Made by a program: the position numbers and the translations under genes
Shown: positions 41,943 to 55,255 of the stretch, in pieces
How the letters are laid out: every line of letters begins with the position of its first letter
Position numbering within the stretch: position 1 is the first letter of the stretch
Assembly: GCA_023974075.1 (NCBI GenBank)
Contig: CM043800.1
Location: 28,349,452 to 28,413,451 of the forward strand
Length of the DNA stretch: 64,000 bases
Reading direction: 5' to 3'
Origin: Chaenocephalus aceratus
Taxonomy: Eukaryota; Chordata; Actinopteri; Perciformes; Channichthyidae
The notes under the pieces: generated by a model
What the model was told of the DNA's origin: nothing
The model's input: only the letters and a program-made list of their open reading frames with translations
The model's database searches: none

Positions 41943-44900
41943 TTTCTCTGTCTCTCTCTCTCTCCCCTCACAGACGTAAACTGAAGGGAGACACGTGGTT
42001 TATGTTTTTTTTACTTGGTGGGTTGGCCCTTAGTGATTTCTCGATGTCCATTGGTCATTTCAGACCATGATGGCTGCCGGCCGAGATTTCCTTGACGGAC
42101 ACACAAATCCACCAATCCCACACAGTGTAAAGTCAAGCTGCTTTGAGCGGCCATATTGGCTGCTGTGCCCTGGTTACAGTCTCACAGGAGATACCGCTGG
42201 AAAGCTACTCATTCAAATTCTTACTAGATACAACCACGGAGGATTAAAATATAACGCATGCATTTCAGCGTGTCACATTAACTATCGCGGGCCGCCAGAA
42301 ACATTTACGAGGGCCGCCATTGGCCCGCGGGCCGCACTTTGAGAACCCCTGCTCTAAATGGACAAAGCATCTCCTCAGTCACAGCACAGTCACCCCTTGT
42401 GACTTTAATCACCTCCGGAAACCACCGTGAACTTATCCAGTTAAAGGTAATATCCTCTCCTTCCACACCTCTGGTTTTGGATTACCCGTGGCTACGTACT
42501 CACAACCCACACATTGATTGGGCTAAGGGAAGGATTATTGAATGGGATCAGCACTGTCTCGCTAACTGCCTGTGTTCTGCCATACCTTCAACTTCTGTTT
42601 CCCCAAATCCTGTTGTCTGCTCTGATGCATCTGTAGATTTGACTGGTGTTCCTGCTACTTACCACGACCTGCGTTGGGTCTTCAGCAAAGAGAGGGCTCT
42701 CTCTCTTCCTCCCCACCGACCCTACGACTGCCCTATTGATCTGCTCTCTGGAGCTCCTCTACCCTCCAGCCGCCTCTACAATCTGTCCCGTCCTGAGAGG
42801 GAGGCTATGGAGCGTTATATCACGGACTCTGTGGCTGCTGGTATTATTCGTCCCTCCTCTTCTCCTGTGGGTGCCGGGTTCTTCTTTGTAGGCAAGAAGG
42901 ATAAGTTGCTACGACCTTGCATAGACTTTCGGGGGTTAAACAATGTCACTGTCAAGAACAAGTACCCATTACCCCTTCTCACCTCAGCTTTTGAACCTCT
43001 CCAAGAGGCAACCCTGTTCACCAAGCTTGACCTTCGAAACGCCTATCATCTGATCTGCATCCGCCAGGGGGATGAATGGAAGACAGCGTTTAACACTCCA
43101 TTGGGCCATTTTGAATATCTGGTCATGCCTTTTGGTCTCACTAACGCCCCAACAGTTTTCCAGGCTATGATCAATGATGTCTTGCGTGACTTCCTTAACC
43201 GCTTTGTCTTTGTCTACATAGACGACATCCTGATTTTCTCCAGGAATCAGGAGGAACACGAGAACCATGTCCGCAGGGTCCTACAGAGACTGCTGGAGAA
43301 CAAGCTCTATGTTAAGGCGGAGAAGTGTGAGTTCCACCAGAACCGGATCAGCTTCCTGGGCTACATCATCAGCCAGGGCAAGGTGGAGGCAGACCCTGGA
43401 AAGATCAAGGCAGTGGTGGAGTGGCCAGTCCCAACTACAAGGAGGGAGCTCCAGAGGTTTCTGGGATTTGCCAACTTTTACCGTCGCTTCATCCGGAACT
43501 TCAGTAAGGTAGCTGCACCTCTCTCCAGACTCACCTCCGTCAACATCACGTTCTGTTGGACTCCAGAGGCTAACAGAGCTTTCATTAAACTCAAGTCCTT
43601 GTTCACCTCAGCTCCCATCCTTATTCAGCCAGACACAGAGAAGCAGTTTGTTGTGGAGGTGGACGCGTCTGACACTGGAGTAGGAGCAGTTTTGTCTCAG
43701 ACGGCTGGTCCTGATAACATCCTCCATCCCTGTGCTTTTTTTTCACGTCGCCTCTCTCCTGCGGAGCGCAATTATGATGTTGGTAACAGGGAGCTTCTGG
43801 CTGTTAAGTTGGCACTAGAGGAGTGGAGACACTGGCTCGAAGGCAGCAAGCAGCCTTTCCTGGTCTGGACGGACCACAAGAATCTCTCCTACATCCAGTC
43901 GGCGAAGCGACTGAACTCCCGACAGGCCAGGTGGGCTCTGTTCTTCTGTCGCTTCGACTTTTGCCTCACCTTCCGCCCTGGCTCCAGGAATATAAAACCC
44001 GATGCTCTATCTAGGCTATACTCTCCTGACTCTCCCGAGCCTCCAGATGCTTCAATCCTTCCCAAGAGTTGTGTAGTAGGCGCCCTCTCTTGGGAGATTA
44101 ATAACACCATCCTGGAGGCATTGAGAGAGCAACCAGACCCAGGCAATGGTCCTCCGAATCGTCGGTTTGTTCCTGATGCTGCCCGCTCCAAGGTTCTACA
44201 GTGGGTCCACAATTCCCAGGATCTCAATCCATCCCGGAGTAAACCGCACTCTTTCTTTCCTGAAGAGACATTTCTGGTGGCCAACGATCAACAGGGACAC
44301 TCTGGAGTACGTTTCTGCCTGTCCCACGTGTGCTAGGAGTAAGTCCTCCCACCAGTCTCCTGCAGGGTTGCTCCAGCCCCTTCCTATCCCTAGTCGTCCC
44401 TGGTCACACATCGCACTGGATTTTGTTACCGGCCTGCCCCCCTCCCAGGGCAACACCACTATCCTCACTGTAGTAGACCGGTTTTCCAAGTCGGCTCACT
44501 TCGTTGCTCTTCCAAAACTCCCGTCAGCCCTGGAGACCTCCCAACTCCTCACAGAACTTGTTTTCCGGTTACATGGTATCCCTTCCGACATTGTCTCAGA
44601 CCGCGGTCCCCTGTTCACCTCTCGAGTTTGGAAGGAGTTTTGTCAATCCCTGGGAGCCTCAGTCAGCCTGACTTCTGGATATCACCCCCAATCAAACGGC
44701 CAAACAGAACGAACTAATCAGGACCTGGAGACTGGAGTCAGCTCTCCGCTGCATCACCGACCGAAACCCCTCTACTTGGAGCTCTCATCTCTCCTGGGTT
44801 GAGTACTCCCACAACGCACTCACCTGCTCCGCTACTGGTCTCTCCCCCTTTGAGGCTTCTTTAGGGTACCAGCCGCCCCTGTTCCCTGAAGAGGAGCGAT

Positions 44901-45082
44901 ACTTAGCAGTTCCTTCAGTCCAGCAGCATGTGCGTCGCTGTCAGAAGATCTGGAGAGATACACGATCTGCCCTTCTCCAGACTTCTGCACGGAACCAGCG
45001 ATCAGCCAACCGAAAGGCAGCTCCTCCATACTCCATAATATAAAATACTTCTCTCAAGAAATGCCCTCCGTGACTTTGGTGC

Positions 45083-45622
45083 TGTGAGGAATTGCGTTAT
45101 CTCCTTCTCCTTTTTTCTGTTTGTTTGTCTATCTGTTTGTCTGTCTTCCTGGCTGGGCGTGGTTGACCTACTTTCCGTTTTCCGCCAACTCACCTCCGCT
45201 CCTGTTTCTTATCATCACTGATTACCACCACTCACCTGCTGCTGCTTAAAACTCCGGTTCGATCATCAGACTTCGCCAGTTCTTCGTATACTCACAGTGG
45301 TAAACTCCAGTTCCGGCTGACTAGATTTTCTAGTTCTTTTGTATACTCTTCCTATTGGATTTTTTCGTATGCTAATCCTGATCTGTTTTTTGTCTGTTCC
45401 AGAAACACCACATTACATTCCGTCCTGCCTGCCACGTCCAGCCCAACCTCCGTCTCAGCCCTGCTCCACGTTCTCCCCACTCTGTTCAGAGTTTGCTTTG
45501 TCCCCTGCCTGGTTTTTGTGGACTTATTAAATCCAGTCTTTTTGACACTTCACCTAAGTCTCCGTCCCAGAGTTCTTGCATAGCGGGTTCAAGTTTTGTG
45601 TCTCTTTACGAGGAGCTTAACA
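45083..45622 (+). repeat. Second LTR of the Gypsy element (540 bp)
   Basis: It starts TGTGAGG, ends TTAACA, and is followed by the GGTGC duplication. It is preceded by a copy of the 5' genomic flank instead of the pol end and polypurine tract. Confidence 0.9.
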
Positions 45623-45627
45623 GGTGC

Positions 45628-47032
45628 TTACTGTTACCGCCAAGCAATCGGTACAACAGTTTTGTCTGAGGGAAGATGTATGGGCCCCATTTCACAGAAT
45701 GCAGTATTTAATCAATTCCATAACATTGTGGTCAACAAATCAAGCATGGCTTCCCTCCCTCCTCCGGCTGCAGAGGGAGCAGTGCAGTATTAAATCCATT
45801 TGGTGAGCCAATGGTGTGTAACTTGAATCTCATTGTGTGTTACTGGAAGAGAACTGTAGGATATATACTATAACTGTGAATTAACTGTGGGTGCCAAACT
45901 AAATGTATTTTTAACTGCATAACAACTGTACCTATAAATGCACAGACCTGGAACTTTTATACATTTTAAAAACAGCTGTATCAATGAAATGTAGTTTTAT
46001 CCAACCATATCTAACCAATAAAGTTATATCTTATTTTATCTTATCTCCATACTCTCCTGCTGTTTATCGGGGTCAGGAGCATGCTGGCAACAGAGATCTG
46101 CATGACTCAGAGGTGATGTTTCTATGAAACATTCTCTTTCAGAAATCCTTGAATTAATTCACTATTATAGGGTTTCTGAAATTAAGCATTCTCAGTTGTT
46201 GTTTGCGTGAGCGTGGTTTAAGTCTGAGATCTAGAGCAGTAGCACAAACCTTTGTCTTCAAACCCAAAAGAGGGATTAAAGCTCCCTCCCAGTAACTCAC
46301 ATTTCACTTAGAAGAGATATGAGCTTTGAGTAGTCTTATAATATTGGTAGCAGGCACATTTCTGATCACAGTCAGGAGAGCTTTGCATCTTGCCATACAC
46401 CCTGCTTCAAATGGTGTCAGCATTGGGGGGCTTTGCTGGACAGCTATCTGTGCAATTCTGTTTAGGCTTCCTTTATAAAATATACTCTCCCTAGAACTAT
46501 AGGAAAGCCTTCACATTTATAACTAGGTTAGAAGTTGTTGGAAAAGTAGGGGAAACATATATTTATATTCATCTTTTTTCTTCATGAATTTACGGTTCAA
46601 GTAGTAGTTGTGCAAAAACGAAAACTGCTAGCTCTTCCTGCTAGTCGTCCGCCATGTTCTTTTACTGTAAAGTTTCATTTGATCGTGAAAGATTTAACGA
46701 TATTTATATAGAGGCTGAATTTGCATGAATGGAATCTGTTGTGTGCTGTTTTGGCCATATCACACACTGTAGTAACATTACTTTCACATTTATCATAACA
46801 TGTGCTTTTGTAGGGTTCTCTCATGTTTCAGTATCTGTTAAGATATTACATTTCTTCAGTTGGGGCCAGCCGTTGAGCCTTCACAATCTCCTTTCCAACG
46901 TGACAATCTCTTATCAACAATCTAAGGTTTTATTATTTTTACCAAGATGTCAGAGACTTGGCATCATGTGGCTAGAGTTTCAAACAACAACATCACATTT
47001 ACATTTTCAGGGTTTTTCTTTACTGTACATCC
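45628..47032. other. Non-coding flank; possible transcript end near 46020
   Basis: Mostly unique sequence. CCAATAAAGTTATATC at 46014, followed by a TTATCTTA repeat, resembles a retroposon or transcript 3' end. Several ORFs overlap here without motifs. TTTATT at 46929-46934 is a candidate minus-strand polyadenylation signal for the exon at 47033. Confidence 0.3.
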
Positions 47033-47269
47033 CTATTTCCTCTGGAGCACATAAGATGCTTCAAATAAACCCTGTCTTTTACAACTTAAATTCATGGCAT
47101 CACAGTGTGTCTCGTGGCACTTGTAGTACACATCCTCACAACATGTTGAGGGGTCACCACATTGATCTGGCAAGCTGCCCTGACATTTGATGTATGTTTC
47201 AACCATATTGCATGTCTTTTGATTGTTTAGATTCATTCTTGCTCTAGTCCAGTGAATATGACTTTCGAT
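47033..47269 (-). CDS. Candidate terminal exon of a cysteine-rich protein
   Basis: A strong minus-strand acceptor (TTTTTTTCTTATCAG) ends at 47270. The open frame then runs to a TAG at 47033-47035. It encodes 10 cysteines within about 45 residues (TCNMVETYIKC, QCGDPSTCCEDVYYKC, HCDAMNLSC), typical of a secreted disulfide-rich domain. A minus-strand AATAAA lies about 100 bp downstream (46929-46934). I do not recognise the family and found no upstream exon in the window. It could be a relic or a chance frame. Confidence 0.28.
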   Translation of the reverse strand: MESHIHWTRARMNLNNQKTCNMVETYIKCQGSLPDQCGDPSTCCEDVYYKCHETHCDAMNLSCKRQGLFEASYVLQRK

Positions 47270-47289
47270 CTGATAAGAAAAAAACACAA

Positions 47290-48733
47290 TTACAAGGCTT
47301 CATCATCAGCCCCACGTTCTTCCAGAAAAATATATATTTTGGCCTATGGTTAGATGCATGCATGCAAACATTTTCTTTTCTTTGCAGGTCTGACTTGCTC
47401 TGAGTTAACTAGCCTATCCTTCTGGGACAAGATCGTAAATCTCCACACCTACAGTACAGTATATGAACAAAAGCAAACATGCATAATAAAAAAACAAAAA
47501 CAAAATGTATAAATACAAGGGATACAACAGATATCAGGGCGTCATGGACTCAAACAGCTATAGATCGGGTATGGATGACAATGGTTACGATCTATTTAAG
47601 TCAATATGCTTAACTCAATTGGTTGCTGCCTCCACAGTTTGACCATTAAATTGTAATTTCTGTTCATTTTTAAGCTGTTCTACCAACTTACTGTTGTACA
47701 ATCTTTTATTTTGATAATAAAATAGCAATGACATGTATATAAAGAATGATTCCAGTCACAGAGTGAGACACACAGCTTATTAATTAAACATTGGTATCGA
47801 TCGGTCCACTGTCTCGGTCACACATGGAATGAAAATGTCAAATCAGCCCGTCCTAATAAATACTAGATATATATTTTACCAAACTAGCGGATTCAACAGC
47901 CTATTACATCGTGACTTGACAAGGAAAAGGCCGTTTTTATTGTCTGCCGTAAAATTCATTATTAGTTAGTTGTATCTTGCCAGCAGAGACTTGCTCATTC
48001 AGCTGTTAATCATATTGTTTCATGAAGGATCCGAATACAGCCTTGGTGTGCAGCACAGTGCCAGAGGTGCTTGTGTCGTCAACTTTCATAGAGTTTTTGT
48101 TATTGCATTTTTCATTATTGTGTTTGTATCACTTCGCCTCAGTGTCTTATCACAATGTAAAGTAAATCATCTCAAACAAACAACATTAGGAACATCCCAG
48201 AGCTCTATCCTCTGGTGCCCTGGCTGAAACACACTGATCTCATTGTGTCACAAGAGCTGCATTCATACACTGGAGCCTGGTCACCATGAGGCACATGTGT
48301 AAGGGTATGTTTTGACTTGAGAAGTGCTATTGTAGCATTGTGCCCCCTCTCCACCACATGAGTCATTCTTTGAGACCCAGTTTCAAGGCAGTCCTGGGCT
48401 AGCTGTCCGTTTGTAGTATTTTAATTTTTTTAATTTTAATTTTTACAAATCAAGACAATAATAATAATAAAAAATAATGGGTTTAATTTATAAAGCACTT
48501 AATATTTGACTTCAAATCCCGAAGTGCTACAAGCAGTGAGCATGAATAGTATAATAACATCACACGACACGGTATAATTAATAAAAAGCAATAAAAACAA
48601 ATAAAATAAAAGGGTGGTAATAAATAAAAGGCATAGACATATCCTGACATAGGACTTTTCCATTCAAATGAGAAATAATAATATGGTAAAGAGAATATGA
48701 ATTAAAAAATAAAGTTAAATAGTTACAAGTTAA
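47290..48733. other. Unique AT-rich sequence
   Basis: No gene, repeat end or RNA gene recognised. Confidence 0.4.
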
Positions 48734-48975
48734 AGGTGGGGTAGGTAATTCACTTCAGAAACACTTTTTGTTATATTCCATGGAATGCTCTTAACATCCC
48801 GATAGCAATGAATATATTAACTGCTTTGACAATAAATTGGTCATGTGCGCGTTCGTGTGTGTTGGAGGAGGGGCTCTGTAAGGAAGTTTGAAGGAAGAGG
48901 CAGATTTGTTTCGGTTGTGTAATTTCAAATTCTAGCTTACTCGAGCTGGTTTCTCCATTCTTACCTACCCTACCT
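48734..48975. mobile_element. TTAA-type MITE (AGGTGGGGTAG family), second copy
   Basis: The ends are AGGTGGGGTAGGTAA and TTACCTACCCTACCT, with TTAA at 48730-48733 and 48976-48979. The sequence matches the 35887 copy in reverse orientation and is internally shorter (242 bp). Confidence 0.88.
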
Positions 48976-48979
48976 TTAA

Positions 48980-49675
48980 AATAAGGAAATAAATAAGAGA
49001 ATTCTAAAAATAAATTAATAATAGTAAAGTAAATACAAATAAATAAAAGCATTTTACACAAGGACATCTTTAGCAGAGCAGGATCGGTTACACGGTTACA
49101 CAGGGACATTTTACATAATCTTCTTTTGAAACTCAATTAAGTTAAAACAACCAGCTAGACATCAGGTATCTTTTAACATCGTTCCACCTTTTGATAAAGG
49201 AGTCCATTCTCATTTGTAGACTTGCTGTCATCTTTTCCATTGTGTAGACCTGTTTGAGTCTGTGCCTCCACTGAATAATTGTCGGAGGTTTTAGATTTTT
49301 TCCAGTTCACAGTTATGGTCTTCTTGGCAATTAATAGTAGTATCCGTAATATGTACTCGTTTGTAGTATTAATGCCATTGTCATTGTCCGTTGAGTCATG
49401 CTGTCATCAACAGGAATTCAATTCAATTCAATTCAATAATTATAATTATTATAATGTGTCTTTGTACAGTTCCATAAAACAACAGTTAATGGCTTAGGCC
49501 ACCTATTTGCCTATAGTTAAAACAGCTATATTCAATATTTCCATGAAGATAATGTACTGAATGACCACAAAGAAGGATGTGAAAGGTGTCAAACTGAATA
49601 ACCTGCAGTAAATTATTCCATGAATCTGCAACTCCCCTTTGCTTTACAGAGTTTTGTTGCGAGTATCTGCCAAGT
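48980..49675. other. AT-rich sequence without recognised features
   Basis: An AATTC repeat at 49418-49437 is the only notable structure. Confidence 0.4.
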
Positions 49676-49821
49676 CCTCCAACCAGGGCCGCCCCTCCCT
49701 ACAGGCCAATCACGCAGGCTGCATGGGGCCCCGCCTTGCGCAGGGGCCCCCGCCCAGAGGGCCTCAGCTGCTGTGCGCAGTTCTCCGCGCACCCCCCGCT
49801 GACACGCGAGAGTGCGAGTAG

Positions 49822-50521
49822 GGCCCAATCCCAAACCACGCCCTACACCCTACCCCTACACCCTACCCCTCCGTTTGCGCGTTCACGCCGAGGGTCCGCC
49901 ATATTGAGGGCTGTTCCAAAGCAACGAGTGTGGAGGGGGAGTGGGCTATCAAGCCCTCAAACAGCGAGTCTGCAGCGGTGCTGACTTGAGACCGGTCTCT
50001 ACCTGACCGGAGTCACGCTGTGTGTGTCCGTCAGGAAACACGCTGTTTACAAGTAGTTCCAGCAAACATCCACTGATAAATTGCGATGTTAACAACCTCA
50101 TGATAACCTCATATGTTTTTAACTTAGGATCAAACCTGTGTTTAGTCTAGAAAAAGGTAAATGTGTGCATTTTATTATAAAGTTGTGTATATTTACAGAC
50201 CATTGCAAAAACTAAGAAGCTTATAAACATCAGGTTTAAAACTAAAAGTGCTTTGAAACACAATGAAAGATGTTTGGAGTTTTATTTGAGTTATTCATTT
50301 AAACTTTTTGTCTAAGAGATGCTGATTTGAAACCGTTGTTACATACAGTTACGGCTTTTCCTGTTTCTGCCGGAGAGAGGGGAGGCCGTCCCAAAGCTTG
50401 CTGCTGTATTTACTCCCTCCATCTGACAGGAGAGAGCCTCGTTGAGCTGCGAGTGTGGCTACAGACGGAGTTCACTCCGTCACGGAGGGGTAGGGTCGAG
50501 GGAGTGGTTTGGGATTGGGCC
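49822..50521. mobile_element. 700-bp MITE with GGCCCAATCCCAAACCAC ends and TAG TSD
   Basis: The left end GGCCCAATCCCAAACCAC is mirrored by GTGGTTTGGGATTGGGCC on the right. TAG flanks both sides (49819-49821 and 50522-50524). A 3-bp target duplication suggests a PIF/Harbinger-like family. No ORF of note. Confidence 0.8.
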
Positions 50522-50562
50522 TAGGTGACAAGGGGAGCACGTCTGTAACCCGACACCGTTGC

Positions 50563-51783
50563 CAGTGGCGGCGCTAGGGGGTGGCTACTTGGGCTCAAGC
50601 CCCGGATGTTTTCTGAAAAGCCCCGGATGTTTCACTTAAAAAAAAAAAAATGTTTTTAAAAAAGTTTTTTTTTTTTTTTTTTTTTAAAACGTCTCGGGAG
50701 TAATGTGCAGTACCGGAGTCCACCAGAGAGGCAGCCACTGTGGGGCATTAGCCTGCGTACTGCGTAGCCTGCCCTGAAGAAGAAGTGATCCTTCCTAGTG
50801 CCTGACGAGTTTTAAGCTAATAGCCTATACAGTTATGGATATTAGAAAGTTATTGTCATCGAAGCAGCCGGCGCCACAAGCTGCAGCAGCAGCAGCAGTA
50901 TCAGCAGCAGCAGTATCAGCAGCTGACAACAATGTCATCACCAGCAGTGAAGAAATGGATGATGTTTCAGGTTTGTTAATCTAATGGTGATATCTGCACT
51001 GAGTAAGAAGTGAAAAAAAGTGATGTAACGTTAATGTTATAGCTAGTAAACATGGAGTAACCACACTAAGTATACCCTTATATGTTAGTATGTATACAGA
51101 ACATGACTAAAAATTATCCTAAGATGTAACGTTAACCCTTCATACCTCAGTCTACTTTTAAGACACGAAAATGACGTATTCCATTTTGTATTTTGTTTTC
51201 GCGCGTGGAATTATACCGGCTCTCATTTCAGTACACATAACAACAGAACTAACAGGCAACCCTCTGAATCAGACTCCGATTGGCTGTGACTGCATCCACT
51301 CAGAGTGTCCGATTCAGAAACGTGACTCTTACACTCTTTACGTCACAAACAAAGATGGTGTATGATAGATAGATCTATAAAACGATAAGCAATGCGCCAC
51401 AATCAAGGTGAGACTATCCGCATCCTTTAAAACTCTACGCACATTCGTTTCACCTTAATAAGTAAACGACTATTTGAGTGAGTTAAGGCATTAGTTTGCT
51501 TCATTAAAGGGGGTTAATGAGTGTTCTCCAGTGCCTTTTGTCCGCTTTAAGGTGTTATTAGGTAGGGTTAATGTTGCTTTCAAAGTGCACCAGATTGATG
51601 CTTTCAACTTCAATATTTAAAAAAAATCTTCCCCCGGACCCCCTGTGAGGAGGTGACGACCCCCCTAAAGGATGTTCGGTCCACCCCCCACTTATAAAAA
51701 ATAGCACTGTACCCCTGCACCCCCCCAACCCAACGACTCCTGGGCTAAGCCCCGGATCTCCTACAATCCTAAATCCGCCTCTG
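50563..51783 (+). mobile_element. hAT element (ZMYM1-like type) with perfect 8-bp TSD
   Basis: The ends are CAGTGGCGGCGCTAGG and TAAATCCGCCTCTG. The TSD ACCGTTGC is perfect (50555-50562 and 51784-51791). Fragments of this family occur at about 10040-10135 and 11602-11725. A short first coding exon remains (50835-50970). Confidence 0.9.
50835..50970 (+). pseudogene. First exon of hAT transposase (MDIRK type)
   Basis: The frame starts MDIRKLLSSKQ, the usual opening of ZMYM1-like hAT transposases, then an alanine-rich stretch encoded by a GCA repeat (50881-50922), and ends with EEMDDVS at a donor TTTCAG then GTTTGT. No downstream transposase exon is visible before the right end. Confidence 0.55.
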
Positions 51784-52771
51784 ACCGTTGCAATGAATCA
51801 TCTGACCAATCACGGCTTTGATACGGCCACTAGTGCAGGTGAAGAGATGTCGGTGAAAAGACAGTTTCAGTCCGGCAGGAAAAAAAAAAAAACATGAAGA
51901 AACTAGAGCACCACTCGAAGGTGGGTTATTGTATGAGTCAAATGTACAACTTGTGAATGTTGTATAAGTCAAATTGCCAATTGCCATATTAAAACATCAG
52001 CTGCAATTCACGACATGAAGAATGCAGTCTCTGCAGAGCATATAGGCTAATGGAGATGCAGTTATTTCCAGCATTCTTTATTTAACATTCATTGAAGTAT
52101 GTTATGCCTTTAATCTGATAATGTACAGGAGGAAGAGTGATATACTGTCTGTCTAGTTGGCTTACATAACAGTTAAAGTTTACAGCCTAAAAAACATGGA
52201 GCATTTGTTCCCCTTTTATTCATTTTTATGTCAATTTGCACATTTCATGGTGATGCTCAGCCTCTCCCCTTAACTCCTAACAGTCATCATCATGTCAACC
52301 ACAACACAGAGAAATACTGATGGAAATGTGTGTGTAGTTGTTGATACATTACTGACAATGGGAACTACATTTGAATACAGATTTAAGAAATATCAGTTTT
52401 TGAGCATGTCATAAGCATGTTTTGTCTTGACTATATTACAACTATATTATAATAAAAATAATATAGTATTAAATTATTGAATTGATTATGATTATTATTA
52501 TTAGTAGAAGTAGTTTATTTGCATTAATTATATTTTAATCTTTTTGAGGCTAGTATTTGGCAGGAAATGCAGACGTATTCACCTGTAAACGCATACTGAA
52601 CAACATGCAGGCACATTTACCATTTACCTCACTGTATAAAAAAGTAACTGTGTTGATAATAATAATAAACAGGAATTATATTTGCAAAGTAGCCTACTGT
52701 GTTTCCAAAAAAATTGTTCTCACAATGTCGCTTGGGGCCCCAAGTTGGCCAGGGGCGGCCCTGCCTCCAAC

Positions 52772-55251
52772 CAATATGACTACATACCTTTTTTTCCTAC
52801 CCTCTTATACCCTCTAATAAATCATTGCCCCGTATAAAGGTTGGAGTCAAGTTGCTGTTTTCAAAAGAAAGTCCTTACAAACCCACTGTACTCTACCTTC
52901 TCAGCATTTAACAAAACAGACAGTCAGATTATTGTGTAAGGAGTGGAGAGAAAATAACTAGACGAAAGTAAAAGATGGACAAACAAATGAAGATATTTTT
53001 CCGTGTCTGCTGGATGAGCAAGAAAACAAATGTTTACTATAAAAACTCAAATTAATTCTGAGTGTTTCTGCTTGCTTCAAGGGGCTGAACAATCAAGTAT
53101 TGCATGTTTAAAACCATTGTGTTTAAAAAAGGTGTTCTCTCTCTTTTTTACACTCCAGTCATTCATGAACCCTTTGCTTTTTTGTCATAATTATTAGGTC
53201 ATGAAATTGTTTATTTTACTCAAAGGTCTGCTAAAAACATTTCAAACTGCACTGTTATTTTATTTGTTGTGAGAAAAAACAGTTGTATGTGTACTTTTCT
53301 TCTACCCAGTTTACCTTGAAATGGTGTTTGGCCTTCTGTGAGATTACTGTGATGACTTGCCTCTTCAATCCCTCGATACAGCTCTCAACAGAGCAGAATA
53401 CAGTGGCTGCACCTGGCAGAGGGCCGGCAGCCATCCCCTCTCCTTTTATCCAAATGTTGCTGAAATACAGTACAAAAGAGTTGCTTTCTTCGTACAGTCA
53501 ATTAACTCAAATACATTGTACTTTGGGTATGATACTGTTGGTATGAAAGGCCCCGTCTGAGTACAATACGTTGATGTGAGATACTGTCCTTCACGACTGA
53601 AGTGAACAACATCCATTTTATTCTAGTCATGATTTTGCAGTGGAAATGCTTACCCATTGTAGCCATGCCTCATACTGCTCATACCCCTTTATTGCAGACG
53701 TGTCACGTGAGCCGGAGACGATAGGTTGGGACGTGTCACGTGTGCCGGATGTCGCCAATGACGTAATAGGAACGAGAATTCTGGATCTGCTTGTTTGCAC
53801 CCCCGTTTTTTTAGAGATGTGGGTACAGAGGAAAAGAGAGAGGGTTTTGTTTTCTGACACTTTGTGAGCTCCCTGACACACCGGGGACACATAGTTATGT
53901 ATAAAAGACATCAAAAAGTGCATTTCCTACATTGGATTGATTTTTCCAGCTTATAACTGAACTTAAGAGGCAATATATCTCACCTCTAGGGAGCTGCCCA
54001 GCCCTTCGTATATTTTTCTGTATGTGGCCCTCGGTGAAAAAGGTTTGGACTCCCCTGATCTAAAGTCAAGTGCATAGCGAGTCAAAAACAATCCCACGCA
54101 GCCACAATCAAAATCTTATTCTACAAATAGGATAATACTAATAACTCCCAAAAAGTTAAATGCTTGTCTTTTACTGTGCAGAAATACTGTCTTTAAACAC
54201 ATTTCAACGCCTTCCATAAAAACCTGCACAGCATAAGATTGTTTGTGCAGAATTTGAATGCCTATGTTATCAATAAAGCATTGAAGCTTCAAACTATGCG
54301 GCACAGCCCAAGAATAGCCTTATATTGATGTATTTTTATACTCTCTTAACTGATTAAAAGGACATTTTATTTGTTGCTTTCCATTAACGGGGGTGCTGAA
54401 TTAATGTTGGTACTTGTATGTAGTCCATAGATGGTGGACTCTGCTTCAGCTGTCTCACAATCCTCCTCAACAAATGCACCTTGAACAAATGTAACTGATG
54501 TCGGCAGCAAGGGTAGCATTGGGGGGAAATGACTCTCCAAATGAGCTTTTAAGCACCCTAAAAGTTCTCAAAATGCATTATTTTATATTAAAACACTTCA
54601 AATATGTCAACTATGTACTGATATGTAATAACAAACATTCTGGCTTACCACAAGTCCCCAGTACATAACTATATCCTGTCAGTGAATGTAAACATAGCCA
54701 CATTCCCAATAATAATGTGCTCTTGTCAATCATCAGCACTATTGAGTATGTCAGCAGTAATCCTCAAGCACTCCAGCCTGAGAATCAGCTTTAATCATCA
54801 GTACCAAAGAGCTTTCTTATTATAGAAAACATGCCACAAGGTGATATTAATATCTCTAATATCAAGTTGTGACATTTTATGATGTTGAATATTTCAAAAG
54901 ACAACAAAGGCTCAGTCTTTAAAAGTCTTATAATTGTTTCTTTTCATCAGCTTTTATTTTCAAAAGGACTGTTATATATTTCATTTCCTGCCATCAATCA
55001 AAGTTTGACAGTGTCAAATCAAATGGTGGATTTGTATTTTAAGAAACAAACAAATAATGACACAATAATCATGTATGTTAAAATGTGGGCTTTTGTTTGT
55101 CAATTGCTAACTTTTGTCCTTTTCATACCAACATATCTAACTCATGGTCTCAGCTTATCAGTTGAGAGGATTGTTATTATTTTTGAATGACATATTTGAA
55201 GTGCTTTGCTAGAAAATGGACGTGCTCTCCTTCAGTAAAATGAAAGCTGCT
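52772..55251. other. Mostly unique AT-rich sequence with a hAT end near 53880-54056
   Basis: GTGGCCCTCGGTGAAAAAGG followed by TTTGGACTCCCCTG at 54025-54056 is a hAT right end of the CAGGGG-GTCCAAAC type. No left end or TSD partner was found, so it is a truncated copy. Two close repeats of GACGTGTCACGTG lie at 53698-53745. No gene is seen. Confidence 0.45.
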
Positions 55252-55255
55252 TTAA

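Larger units (their letters stand above)
49684..52763. mobile_element. hAT element with perfect 8-bp TSD, carrying two nested elements
   Basis: The ends are CAGGGCCGCCCCT and AGGGGCGGCCCTG, with a TSD CCTCCAAC (49676-49683 and 52764-52771). It contains a 700-bp MITE (49822-50521) and a second hAT (50563-51783). Its own residue is non-coding. Confidence 0.9.

Noticed and set aside
46729..47190. Plus-strand 153-codon ORF
   Set aside because: No domain or promoter support, and its 3' part is antisense to the better-supported cysteine-rich exon candidate.
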